DNA of 40,378 bases from Azolla pinnata (lineage: Eukaryota > Streptophyta > Polypodiopsida > Salviniales > Salviniaceae). The DNA is taken from contig JBBBWG010033119.1 of the NCBI GenBank assembly GCA_037176905.1, positions 1-40,378 of the forward strand, written 5' to 3'. A program made the translations under genes and the position numbers. The notes beneath the pieces were generated by a model that was not told where the DNA came from, did no database searches, and was given only the letters and a program-made list of their open reading frames with translations. Positions 1 through 11,362 of this stretch are shown here, in pieces. Positions within the stretch are counted from its first letter, which is position 1. Every line of letters starts with the position of its first letter.

Positions 1-303
1 TTGGCTTTTATAGTCTACTGATTGATACATGTCATATCGAAGGCTTCTGGTATGATGAATATATATACTATCATATCGGTAGCTCCTCAAACGGATATTG
101 TCACATATAAGCCTGGGGCTTTTTAGTGTTGTTCATATTGTGATATCCTTCACAATGGAGATGGCTGTACAATTAAATCGCTCTTGAATAACTTCTAATA
201 CCATGGTTCTCAGATGCTAGAGATTGATGTTTTTTATCATGTGCAAGCAGATGTTTGCACATAATTAAAATGCTCATGGATGATATCATTGTGCGGTTTC
301 CAG
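1..303 (+). other. Intron sequence upstream of the first visible GluRS exon
   Basis: No coding frame is recognisable here. The stretch ends in a CAG acceptor directly before the first visible exon of the glutamyl-tRNA synthetase gene, so it is most simply the 3' part of an intron of that gene. The first visible exon starts in codon phase 2, which requires an upstream exon outside the window. Inference from splice phase only. Confidence 0.6.
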
Positions 304-3300
304 GGCAGAAGAGCATTTGCCCAACACACTGCGGCAGGTTTTAATATATGAGGTAATTTAGTACTCTAAACCTTCTTTTTTGAAGTCCTAGGGTACGCAG
401 GTTAAAATCAAAATTTCATTAATAATACGATTTTTAAGAGAACGATGAGATAATATCTGTTTGGGCCCTTCTTTATCACAATATAGAACTAAGTTATAAG
501 CATTAATCATAGTTACCATAATGTAAAAGAGTTATTACTTATTAACTGTAGGCATTAGGGTTTCCGATGCCCAAATTTGGACATGTTTCCTTGATATTGG
601 CACCTGACCGTAGCAAATTATCCAAGAGACATGGAGCAACATCCGTGGGCCAGGTGAAAAACTGTACTGCCAGAAACTCACCTATGCTCTAACTCATGAA
701 CTTTAAAGATTATTAACGTCTGCAATTGCTATTTAATCTACAGTATAACCATTAAACTTTTGCTCATGGCTTCCTTCAGTTCAAAGAGATGGGGATTCTA
801 CCTCAGGGAATGGTGAATTACTTGGCTCTTCTTGGCTGGAATGATGGCACAGAAGATGAGATATTCTCACTGGATCAGCTCAGTAAGTAAAACTTCTTAA
901 AAATTACTGGAGGCTGTAGGTTGTAGTTTTCATCTATATTTTCAACTTCACCATATAGTTTTCATGTATTATTGGTTCTCTGCAATGTTGGATTTTCTTA
1001 CAGTTGAGAAGTTCTCTATTGAGCGAATCACTAAGAGTGCTGCCATTTTTGATGGAATCAAACTGCGGTAATTAAAAACAGAATGAATCTGAACTGTAGT
1101 TTTTCAGCGTACATGTTGGAGATTCAGCTGAAATTTTTTATCTACAGCTGGATTAATGGCCAGCACTTGCGAAGCTTGCCAAATAATGAGCTTAACCGCA
1201 TTTGTGGCGACTATTGGAAAAAATCCGGTCTCCTTCAAGAGTCTGAAGGACCTTTTATCAATGTAAGCACTGAAGTAAAAGCAATGAAATTGATATGAGT
1301 TGTTGCAAAATAACAACAGCTACTAATATGAGGCCACTATATGAATTGTTCTCTTGATGAGGGTGGGAGGCTACATAGAAATGAGCATAGGAGGAGAATT
1401 TTTGATAAAATGTTTTCCACTTCCAAGTTAGATGAATAAGTAATAGCAATAATCTATTTTCTGACCCTGATATTTATGAGACAACTGGCGTCATTTGTGA
1501 CCCTAACCAAAAATATTTGAAGCTATGAACAAATGTCCAAAAACAAAGCACTTTGAACAGATTTTTATTTATTTAAACAGGATGCAGTGGAGGTTCTGAA
1601 GAATAGCCTGGAAGTCATCTCAGATGCTGGAAAAGGATTAACTAGTTTGTTTTCATATCCTTTGAAAGAATCTCTTTCGAGGTAGCGTACATTGTTCATG
1701 AATATTGTGCTAGTCTCCTGAAGATAGCTATCATGTCTGACATTTTACTCGTTGACTCATTTGAACTCATCAGTCTATTTCATTGAAAGCTATGATGATG
1801 CCTGTGAAAATTAAAGCTTTTGTTCGCAGTCCTGAAGTAAAAGAGATTTTGGATGACAACTTGCCAGAAGTCGCACAGATTGTCCTAAATGCATATGCGG
1901 ATGGAGAACTACAAAACGCAATAAAAAATGGGCATGATGACTGGCAGAAATGGGTCAAAAGTGTTGGGAAATCTCTGAAAAGGAAGGTAAGTAGTTTTAC
2001 AATATCAAGGAAAATAAAGTTATCTTTTAGCTACTGAATGTTTCTTTTCTGAATTTGTTTTTGATGCCGTGCAATATTTGCACAGTTGCTTCCTGTCATG
2101 TCGTTATCTATGCTATTATTCATCCCAGAATGGAAAAATATTTGTTGGTGATAGACCATATTATTGGCTTTCCTGTATGTACTAATGGGGAAAAGGGAAT
2201 AATCTAATGTACAAATGGGATAAAAGTTGTAATCTCGTTTGTTGTATTCATCTATTATGGATTAAATTGACTGATTTTGAAATGTCTTTCTGATGTTATA
2301 GTATTTATCATTTGGGATTCTCATCGCTGGGTCAATGATATTCTTTCCCTTCCAATCATGTAGCCCTTGTCAATGCCACTATGGAACAACGCTTAATAAG
2401 GCCACTCTTTTCATTTATTGTGCTATTTTGCTTGCTGGATTCCTTGTATTTCAGCCATGAACCATCTGATTGGATAATTCATTGAGAAGGGAACTTGGAT
2501 ACTCCATTTACTGTGTGATTCCTATCAGAAATTTACCACGTATATTTCCCTATAATTTTTCTGTTTTTTTCGGCCTCGCCCATGTTATGGTGATTATCCC
2601 TTTGCATGGATTGATTGTGAACGAGAATGCGATTTAGTGATTGGAAAGCAAGTGTCATGGGTTTCAAAACCATAGGTCAGCTGAGTCCTCTTTATCCCTC
2701 CGAGCCATCAACGACATTTCTTTGTATCTGTCTTAAGTCTTTATGCAAGTTTGTTCTTAATTCGTAAATGGATAAGGCATTTTTGTTATTGTCATTAAAA
2801 CACATAAAATGGCATCATCGATTATCTCTGCTGTTCGTTGTTGTGAATGTTACAAATTCAAATGATCCCCAACTATTGCATATGGAAACCCAAATTGAAA
2901 TCAAGCAATGCATACGAAAACAATTCTTCTAACTGGGAATTTCTCATTGAGAATGAATCTGTGCCCACTAATGGTAGCATGCTTTTGAAAAGAAGGATTT
3001 ACTTTTTGCTTTGCTCCCAAAGATGTGTTGTTATTTCTTGGAGTGAATGACCTAAATGGCCCTTACAAAAGGTTAAGTGAATGCAAATCGAGTGAAGTTG
3101 TGTCTAATTCAAGGTGTGGTTGTAAGTTGGTTCTACCGTTGCATCATTTGTGGAAGCACAACTGATGTTTCCAATATGGAATTGAAGCCTGGGTTTTACT
3201 TCATTTCATGGTTTTGTTTTTTGTCTTCTGGTTTATAGAATTGCTATGAGAATGTTTAGTGCAGTTTTAAGTTCATTTCGCTTTTGCATGCAGAACCTGA

Positions 3301-3556
3301 GCACATGTATGTGTATGTGCAGGGGAAGAGATTATTTATGCCGCTTAGGCTTCTGCTCACCGGGAAGATAGTCGGACCAGAGATGGAAAGTGCCATCAAT
3401 TTGTTGCATAAGGCTGAGAACTCGGGCATTATCGGTGCAGGCGCAGGGTTGGTTACATTAGACACGAGGATGCAGCTTCTCAAGGAAGTTATGTGGGATG
3501 ACATCATATGCAAGAAATCGTCGACTGCGGAGGGCGAGACTGTGTTGAGTCATTGA
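304..3556 (+). CDS. OVA3: Organellar glutamyl-tRNA synthetase, 3' part (eight exons)
   Basis: This enzyme charges tRNA-Glu in plastids and mitochondria; in plastids the product also feeds tetrapyrrole synthesis. Exons read from GT-AG borders and protein continuity: 304-352, 552-653, 780-882, 1004-1067, 1148-1262, 1581-1681, 1830-1986 and 3323-3556. They join in one frame to 307 residues ending at TGA 3554-3556. Exon 1 gives [10 protein letters not shown] and exon 2 carries the KMSKS-class ATP-binding loop as [13 protein letters not shown]. Next come the [11 protein letters not shown] and [10 protein letters not shown] segments, and the last four exons form the bacterial-type C-terminal anticodon-binding helical region, ending [12 protein letters not shown] and beyond. 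The Rossmann half with the HIGH motif lies before the window. The order of motifs matches plant bacterial-type GluRS (Arabidopsis OVA3/ERS family) closely. No lesion is seen. The last intron (1987-3322) is unusually long for the gene and holds no recognisable insert. Confidence 0.93.
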
Positions 3557-3834
3557 TTGGATGAGGAGAGGAGGGAGAAAAAGAAGGCTCCAGCAAAATT
3601 TTGGACACGTTCGAATGCCAGAAGTTTAGGTTCATCGAATAACCGATACATGGATCAGGTTCATGGTCTTTCATGGTTTTCAGATTGTATGTAGCAAAGC
3701 AGTCTACAAGGTAGTGCTGAGTGTAATTTTATGGGCATTGAAATTGTAATTGTTGGGGAGGTGAAGCAATGGGGGATGTATACAATGTGGAGAATCTGAT
3801 TAATGATGATAATGTTATGATCCCTTTGATGAGT

Positions 3835-3840
3835 AATAAA
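3835..3840 (+). terminator. Candidate poly(A) signal of the GluRS gene
   Basis: An AATAAA hexamer lies about 280 bases after the GluRS stop codon on the same strand. Plant poly(A) signals are loose, so this is only a candidate. Confidence 0.35.
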
Positions 3841-4949
3841 TAGGATGCAATGATCAGATAATCCAACAACAGAAAATGGTATATGCATCATGAAGAAGGG
3901 TTTTTTACCTCCCCCGAATGTGGCTCATAATTATGATTTTGTGAAACTCAATTGAAATCGTCTTTTGGATTTCGTTGACATAAACCACGGCCCATGAAAT
4001 TTCTGTATGGGCCTGCTTTTGTAAATGGCATTTTGGTGTAAGCTGCATGAACTTGATTCAGCGAATGATTCATAAAAGACTGTTTTTATTCCGTTTTCAT
4101 TCTCATTTGTGTTCTCTCTACATTGAAGTAAGGCAAAGTAGGCATTTACTAGTATATAGATTCTGTCGACGACTGGCCGACTGTGAGTGGATTCGGGTTG
4201 ATTAATTAGCAATTCAAAACTCTTATCTAACAAGGTGATTTACCAGTATAGAAATTATGGAACCCCTCATTGAGTTTGTAGTTGGTCTTAGTTAACTATT
4301 GTGATTGTGCAGAGGGAGAGGGCATGAGAGGGTTTTTATATATCAATTCCTCTGGTATTCAAATCTAGTTACAGGTCTGCCCTTAACATACATCATTTTC
4401 AACTTTTCAAAATCCACAATGGCTGGTTCTTTGAATCGATCTTCGAAAACTATTGAGCTCCTTATAGATGATCTACATTGTTGCGGTTTTTCATTCTTTT
4501 TAACAAAGAGGATTAGTGTGCCATTTGAATCATTCACCCATTTGAACTTGATCAGTGTATATGTACAATATATCTGATGCATATTCACCTAAGTACACAT
4601 GTATAACATGCATATTCACTTGTGTATGCATACATACATGCATATTTACCTATATATGCATATTCATTTAAATATACATCCATGGTGCATATTCACCTAT
4701 ATATGCATGTGAATCAAATTCAATGGCTAATTCGGAATTTTCTATGGTTTGGGAAGCATGATGGGGGTGCTCGGCCAAGGGTGTTGCATGGTTAGTGATA
4801 ACCTTGCCAATCGAAATGGGTGGGATAGGGTTACTTCGACCCATGGTTACAAGGAAAAGCACTTTTAGGGAAGCATATAGTGAGGACTTTTCTTCTTGAA
4901 GAGGTTCCATGAAAGAGTTTCATTTTGAAAGCTTTGTATAATATTTTTC
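3841..4949. other. Intergenic AT-rich DNA
   Basis: No gene recognised. Open frames of 80 to 100 codons on both strands show no domain, no codon bias and no splice-linked continuation. The only structure seen is the degenerate tandem array listed separately at 4579-4710. Confidence 0.5.
4579..4710. repeat. Degenerate GCATATTCACC tandem array
   Basis: Five copies of a GCATATTCAC-like core begin at 4579, 4610, 4640, 4658 and 4687, so the spacing is about 30 bases with one short unit. The spacers are TATATATGCAT-like or ACATACATG-like. Seen directly; no function is implied. Confidence 0.6.
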
Positions 4950-6400
4950 CTTCTACAAGAGGTCCATGGAACCAGTCAATTCAGTGACTCATCTGCAAGT
5001 TCACTTACATAGGGAATGTAGTAAGTTCATATCAAGTATGTTCTATGCATGGAGGTTGTTACAACAAGGGCTAGATCAGAAGATGTTATTTGGGCAAGAT
5101 GAATTGCTCATGCAACCTGTCTTTTGGAATATGTTATTTACTGATCAGTTGGGGCATATGTTGGGAATACAAACAAGGTTGGTAGCAAAGAATTGGAGTA
5201 GTTGGCAACACTTTCTACAACAATCGAATGATGAGCAATTGCACTACCTTAATGGCTTTAAAGGCGGATGTATAATGAGACGACATTGAACAGGCTTCTT
5301 GGCATGAGAGTTTGGACCCTTGTCCAGAGTATGTATGATTGAATTGATGCATTTTCACCCTTAAGGATTTGATTGGTGTTTGAGGACTTGGGAAAGATGG
5401 TCAAATATCATACTCTGAGGTTGGTTCTTATAATAGACTTATTAAAGTGAGACATGAATCATGTATCCTACCTAATGCACTGCTCGTGATCGAGGGTGAG
5501 GGTAATTGGAATTTCTATAAAGTTTGTGGTGGTAAATCCAAATCCTCAAGCTCTTAGATAAATCTTGAAAGCTATGGGCTTTTTTCGTTCAACCTATACA
5601 ATATTTAGAGTGGGATCCTCTTGAGTTTACGTGGTTGGAGTGATATTCATAAGCTCAAGAACATAGACAAATTCCATTTTTTTAGTACTTGGTTAGAGTG
5701 GGAGGCCACATTTTTCAAGCTCAAAGGATAAGAGCTCCTACAACGACACATTATTAGGTTTTCTTTAGGTTTTTTAAAGGCATTTTGGAAAAGAATATGT
5801 AAAGGTTGGTGGCCAAGGAAGGTCATAACTTTCATGTGGCAATTAACACATCGAGCTTTGCTGATAGGTAGTTGGTTACGAGGTCAAAATGTTTTTCAAG
5901 GTTCTTGAACATGTGGTTCACATTTGGAAACCCTTAAGCATGTGTTATAGATTGTATAGTTGCTGAGCAAGTTTGGGGAAGGGTGCTCCATCTTTTTCTT
6001 ACTTACCTACTAGTATAGCTTTTGTGAGGGGGATGGCCGCATGTGGTATTTTACATGGAGAAGGGATTTTTTATAATAACGAACCAACCACCTTGGGATA
6101 TGTAATTGTATATCAAAGATGTCAAAGAGTGCTTATATCAAATGACTAGATTGGAAATGAGGAAGAAGGAAGAGACCCTCGATGGGAAGTTATTTCTGCT
6201 ATTATTTTATGGAATATTTGGAAATATAGATGACTCATGGTTTTCCAAGGTCAACAAGTTACCCCCGTTGAGGTTGTGAGAAATATATGGCTACACATTG
6301 TCTATCTCCTAAGGGCAGGATTTGAATGCTAGATTTGAACGTTGCAAGGAAGGTCTAATAAAAAACATGAAAAAAGAATGAAATTCATTGTATTGTGGAG
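4950..6400 (+). mobile_element. LINE (non-LTR retrotransposon) relic, 3' part of ORF2
   Basis: Frames interrupted by several stops encode the tail of a plant L1-type LINE ORF2. The 108-residue open stretch 4966-5289 corresponds to sequence behind the reverse-transcriptase core. Around 5775-5990 lies the reverse-transcriptase zinc-binding region: a W-W-P-R-K-V-x-x-F-M-W-Q-L-x-H-R-A-L core, then L-R-G-Q-N, then degraded C-x-x-x..ETxxHVL and VW elements. About 6170-6300 reads EVISAIILWNIWKYR and then MVFQGQ, the usual start of the RNase-H-like tail. In-frame stops and shifts make it a dead copy. The outer ends and target-site duplications were not found, so the limits are approximate. Confidence 0.75.
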
Positions 6401-6930
6401 GATTATGTTAGTTTTCCATCTTTCTCATGATAGGTTATTATGGATATACAATACGTCAAGTCGGCTTTTTCCGTCTCCCATTACTTAGAGACGGTGTCAG
6501 AAGAAAGGGATGAGGTATAATAAACTATATATTATGTCCTTGAAGATTGTTCGATTTTTGTAATGGACATGCAACATGAGAGGTTATAACTTGTTTTTTC
6601 TGAGACTTTTGGTACTAGAGGTAGTATGCCTTTGTAATAAACTTATTGTATATCGTTTTTGCAATCTCTTTGTTCACTAATCAAATAATCTTTTTGGGGA
6701 AAAACAAGAAACAAAAATATTGATTTTCTTAAATGGCTTGATTTTGTTAATTAAAATAAAATCATAAAGAATAACATTCACTTCCTCCAAATGAAGGGTG
6801 TATCTTTCGAACATTTTTCTTTCTTCATTTGGCCCTTTTTCTAGATGTTATACCTATAATTTCTAATGTGTATTTTCTATAAAAAAAATTTGACAAGTAG
6901 TCTTATACTAGTTAACTTTCAATGATAATA
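6401..6930. other. AT-rich DNA without recognisable gene
   Basis: Probably LINE 3' flank and decayed repeat. Homopolymer runs and short frames only; nothing can be supported. Confidence 0.4.
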
Positions 6931-6931
6931 G

Positions 6932-7440
6932 CCTATTATCAATTTTCATTTTTGGTCAGCTTTATAACCTTTGCTATCGAAAATGGATTACTTAAGTCAT
7001 TCTCGTTTGCCAACTTTGCAAATAACATGCCAACCTGTATTTATCATAAATTGCCCTACCACCTTGCCTCGGCTTCTTTAGACATTTTAGGTCCTACATA
7101 AATATCCCTAAGCCTTTGATAAGGTCGAATTAGTTTAAGAAACTCAACTAAAATGGGGTTCTCACATGCTAATATGTTTTTACTACCAAGAGTCCATGAG
7201 AAAGACATTGTAATTTGCCAACTATCCAGGTAATGTTTAATGATCTCGTGCTGATTAAGAAAGAAACTATCCCATCATGAAACATCTTGATTTCTAATAT
7301 ACTTTTTGGCATGTTCTATATGTTTCCTTTTCACTTCAAGGGATCCTATCCAAAACTGTCATTTATCTAGAGAATCACAAGTCATGGAAAACATCTTCTG
7401 ATCCTCATACGACATCTGCTTAGAACAATGTATGTATGTA
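6932..7440 (-). pseudogene. Decayed reading frame of unknown origin
   Basis: One minus-strand frame runs for about 170 codons, broken by only five stops, three of them clustered near 7030-7045. Between stops it looks coding: for example HYLDSWQITMSFSW, then ACENPILVEFLKLIRPYQRL, then MSKEAEARW. The ENP..L..FL..LRP pattern faintly recalls a segment of hAT-type transposases, but I do not trust that enough to name it. It lies directly downstream (minus sense) of the LINE linker region 7506-8082, but it does not resemble a reverse transcriptase. It could be an older element into which the LINE inserted, or a dead host gene. Confidence 0.35.
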
Positions 7441-7505
7441 GAATTTGGCATTTGTAATAAGAAGTGACAGCCACTCTCCAGTTCCCATTGGGTCGATGAT
7501 GAATA

Positions 7506-8082
7506 CTATTTTGCATATAACAATGTTATATTCTTTACTTTAACCCGTTTGATAAAAAATACATGATTGAAACTGATATTGTGCAGTGGAGCAAAAACTT
7601 TAGTCTTCTCATCATCTGCACCCAGTGCATATCTTTTAAAATCATACACCTTTGTTAAGCAAAGTACCTCTTGTTGAATGTGTGCAAATTGTTGCGAGCA
7701 ATTTTTCGTTGACAAACTTTGAAAAAATTGTGTAGCAATATGTTGTATCTCTACCATCTCTGTATATAGATCATCATGTTCATCCATTAATTGGCGAACA
7801 AAAGTATTACATTTACAAGCCGTCAAAATTTTTAAAAATTCTTGATTGCAACAATCACCATTATAGGACCAAAAAGATGGTGACTGATGATATTTAAAAT
7901 TGACTTCGATCTTCTAAGATTACTTGTAATTTGGATCGTGCTTCTTGTCCAGCTAGCGCAATTTGTATACATGTTGGCCTAGTTTCATGTAACCTTTGCA
8001 AGGATGCTAAAGTTTTTCTTATATTTCTTTCTTCATTTAACAACTTCATCTTCTGCTTTTTTGCTTCGTTTCTAAAAAACAT
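7506..8082 (-). pseudogene. LINE ORF2 linker between endonuclease and reverse transcriptase
   Basis: The frame begins with NEAKKQKMKLLNEERNIRK, continues LQRLHETRPT, then QEARSKLQ, then reads FWSYNGD, then VRQLMDEH and EIQHIATQFFQSL. This is the helical LINE segment that carries the plant W..KGD(R)NTKFFH-like motif and the fF..L element before reverse transcriptase. A frame change near 7830-7890 breaks it. The same segment recurs on the plus strand at 21363-21790 with obvious high identity. Confidence 0.7.
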
Positions 8083-8325
8083 TTGAAATTATAGCTAGTC
8101 CAACAACCACTTTCTCTGAAATATTGCCTTCGACTCCAATTTTTAATGATTCCAAATTCTATATATATCCTTTGTATATTGATTAGAAGTCATGACAGCT
8201 ATGGGGATTCTTAGATGCATAGATGATACCTTCTTTGAAACATTCGGAATAGAACTGGCACATGGTCAGACAATAGTAGTTCCTGGCATAATTGCAATTT
8301 CACCTCCCATATCCACCAAAAAATT

Positions 8326-8985
8326 CAGAGCCATACACTCTTATCTATACGAGACATATTGGATGCCTCACTGCTCCTATCTGATCTAGAGAATCGGAAA
8401 GAATGTTGTGCATGATAAACCGATGCAACATTCCATAAATCTTGCAAGTGTAAATAGAAAAGAAGCATCTCCCGGACTAATAATTCTCCCCCATGAACAA
8501 TAGTAGATATCCCACCCAACTTGTCGGATGGATCTTCAATCATGTTAAAATCACCTGCCATGAGACAGCACACCTCTACCGAAGTAACATTCCGTAGTTT
8601 CTGCAAGATTTCTAACCAAAACTCTTTTCTTTGATGTGTATTATTTCGCGCATATAATATATTCAACACACTCCACCTTTTGTCTTGCACTTAACAAGTA
8701 ATTGTGCTCTTCCTGGCACAATAACCCCCCTTTGCAATGACCCCACTTCCTAGCTGTTATAATACATACTCCTTGCACTTCATTTTGACCATATGCTTAT
8801 GACCAAAACATTTGCCACCTCCCGTGCAATAGTGAACCATATTTATTTATTCTTTTCTGAGATAAATGATATTCTCGAAGACAAATGACATCTAAAGCGC
8901 CACTCGTTAAACGCTTAAGCAATTCCTGCCGAAGTCTACCTTTAAATCTCTTATATAAAGCTCCACCAAGACCTTGTTTGTACAT
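8326..8985 (-). pseudogene. LINE endonuclease domain, broken
   Basis: The N-terminal part (8985-8800) contains LDVICLREYHL, the Mg-binding ICLQE-type strand with Q changed to R. The second part (8690-8326) contains FWLEILQKL, then MAGDFNMIEDPSDKLGG (the GDFN catalytic motif) and MSRIDKSV, which matches the usual SRIDR end of the fold. The two parts lie in different frames separated by stops, so the enzyme cannot be made. Family: endonuclease/exonuclease/phosphatase fold of L1-type LINEs. Confidence 0.75.
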
Positions 8986-10020
8986 TCCATGTTAACAAAT
9001 GCATTATAACTCACATTCCATAGTGCCCTCTTTTCTTCTTGTTTTCAATGAGGGCTCAATGTTTGCTGCAACATCAAAATCGGTAACATTCAAGTGTAAC
9101 TGTGCTTCCTTACCTTGCCCAATAAATCTCTAGTGATGATGTGCCTTTGCTTTTGCTTGCCCCTCTAAAAGTTCTGGTTCATAAATGTAAACATGCCCAA
9201 TGTCAAAAGATAATGAGGTCGGTACTTCAACCAAAATATGTCTTCGGATCTAATCCTTTTACAATCGAAGTCGATGCCTTATCATAAGCTAGTAGTAATG
9301 CCCGGCCTAAATTTGGACAGTTTACATATCGACTAAAATGCAACACTTGAAAACGTATAGCATTTTTAGCTTCTATAGTCGTCCATTCACTTCTTTTTTC
9401 ATAGCCACACAATGGGAAGGAGAAAGCAACTGGTCGCTTTTGAACCTCTAATCCACCTGGTTCCTTACATATAACATGCACCCTAATAAGAGCTTCTGTA
9501 TACTGATCAACTGTCTATCCCAAACATTGCAAAAGCTGCTCCGCAAAACGGTGCATTATAATCAATCAAGTGCGCAAAGATTGGTAGTAGTATCATCTGT
9601 TAACAACATCATTGTTTTTATTGTAATTGATGATCATTCTGACCCTCTAACAGTTGTTTCGGAATCCATGGTTTCCATATGTTGCAAAATTTACACTAGG
9701 CGTTATATCCGATGCTTGAGCAATTTTTTGACCAGTAATTCCCCCTTCTATTTGCACCACTGGTTTATGTACTTTTTGTATTGGATATGACAAATGTACA
9801 TCATCCACCTCTTGATGAGGTTTATCCATATTTGATATTCCACTTCTCTGTACCAATTGTTGATGGAAAACATTCCTAGCTGACAGCAGCTCCCATTTTT
9901 CCTTGCCCTTTTGTGCTTCTATATTGTCATGAGACATTGAAGATGCCCTAACTTCCTTACTCCCATTTCCATCATCTACATTAACTTCCCTTGGTTGATT
10001 GATGTCCATACTCTGCTGTC

Positions 10021-10300
10021 ACATGTTTTCTTGTCTTTTGTGGACAAAAATTTGACAAATGTCCATGTTTCCTACAAAAAAACAACATTGCCCTGGCAAT
10101 CCTGAAAATTCCACTCTCTGTTCTATTTGAGTGCCATCAGGTGTAAGTATCATCACCTTGTTTGGTAATTCTTGTACTGAATTAACAAATATTTGTTAAA
10201 TTTTAGTCGCCATAGTTCGCACTGTATTAAGAACCACTCCAATTCTAGAAGCTATAGCATATGTAAAATTGGAGGTACTTCCTTCTTCAGACCTGGAAAG
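10021..10300 (-). pseudogene. LINE ORF1 fragment with zinc knuckle
   Basis: Minus-strand frames give FTYAIASRIGVVLNTVRT, then VNSVQELPNKVMILTPDG, then RVEFSGLPGQCCFF, then CRKHGHLSNFCPQK. This matches the end of the plant LINE ORF1 (DUF4283-type) domain: Ia..IG, lP..v, V.YE.LP..C..C and a CCHC knuckle. A one-base slip in the seven-A run at 10076-10082 (seven T on the coding strand) separates the QCC frame from the CRKHGH frame, so the first cysteine of the knuckle is out of frame. Confidence 0.7.
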
Positions 10301-10440
10301 AGAATCATAACTGGGAATATCTTTTGCCACTGATTAATCGCTTCAGCTGGATCAAATCCTCTGTGCCAGCCAGTGTGTACAGAAACCCTCGGACCTACTC
10401 GTTCACACTTTCAGATCCGTCTTCTTTTTCCTTTACAACC

Positions 10441-11362
10441 TTGAGACATTGACAATTGCGGGCACAAAGTTTGAGAGTCGATCGAGACTTTGGCATTGTT
10501 ATTGTTTCAGTCTTTCTTGAGGCCAACCTCGATCTGCTGTTCAGTGCTCGGTTGTACAATGTAGTAGATGGATCTTGACAGATGAACTCAAATGATTGTG
10601 TGCACTAGTTGGTTTATTTCCGTCTGATCAGAGTGTGAAGTATCATCAGGATTTTCCTCGCTTTAATCAATCCCTCGATGGGCAACCACAATACCAACCA
10701 CCTTGTATTCCTGATATGGTAGAGATGTGCCTGCCAAGATTTTACGTTTGAAATTGCATTCCCAATCCATGATTTCATATTGTTGCAGCTAGCTAGTTCC
10801 TGATTTCCTCTTTTGCCGATCACACTTCCTGTTTTGTGGCAACACCTGGCCTCTCTAAGTAGTCGCAAAAATAGGCCAAATGACTTAAATGGAGGTTTGA
10901 TAATCCGAGTAGTCAAAAACCCCCCATCATTTCCCTGGTTTGATCCAACAACATTGTATGAAATCCAATTAAATGTTGAAAAGAGAAGAAAACTTTACCA
11001 GCCAATACAAGATCCCCTTCGACAAGATGACCAGAAAGAACATCTCTTGTTCTCCTGACTATCTTTGACCTTGCTTCTACCGATTGATAGCATACTATAA
11101 AATCCAACCGATGCATCCAGCATAGACTCTCACTATCTGAACTTGTCTGACATTATGCAGGAGCCCAAAATCATAGATTAAGACAACATCACATGCCCTT
11201 TTTCCACAACCATATAGAGTATGTATGTATGTATGTATGTATGTATACAAGAGTGTCAGAAAACCAGAAAAACATCGTCTCAGAGATATCGAGAGCTAGA
11301 CTTGTAGCAAGAGCATCATAATCTACTCACAAGCGATTAATCGGACAAGCAAACGCAGTGGA
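10441..11362. other. Intergenic region, including probable 3' UTR of the purine gene
   Basis: The right part (about 11100-11362) is the expected 3' untranslated region of the minus-strand amidophosphoribosyltransferase gene. The left part has a 100-codon minus frame (10916-10614) and a 67-codon one (11116-10913), neither with a recognisable domain. They may be the decayed 5' end of the neighbouring LINE. Seven perfect GTAT units lie at 11219-11246. Confidence 0.45.
11219..11246. repeat. (GTAT)7 microsatellite
   Basis: Seven perfect tetranucleotide units, inside the likely 3' UTR of the purine biosynthesis gene. Confidence 0.9.

Larger units (their letters stand above)
7506..10440 (-). mobile_element. 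LINE relic with ORF1, endonuclease and start of ORF2 linker
   Basis: Reading down the minus strand, the order is that of a plant L1-type LINE: an ORF1 nucleic-acid-binding protein with a terminal zinc knuckle (about 10300-10030), a long ORF1 tail (about 10010-9100), the apurinic-type endonuclease of ORF2 (about 9000-8300), and the linker that precedes reverse transcriptase (8082-7506). All parts carry stops or shifts. The reverse-transcriptase core is absent, so the copy was truncated or disrupted at about 7500. The 5' end may extend into 10440-11110, where no domain could be recognised. A related copy lies inverted at 21360-22080. Confidence 0.75.

Noticed and set aside
2847..3050. 67-codon frame inside the long GluRS intron
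   Set aside because: It falls between two exons that join perfectly in frame. It has no domain and no reason to be an extra exon.
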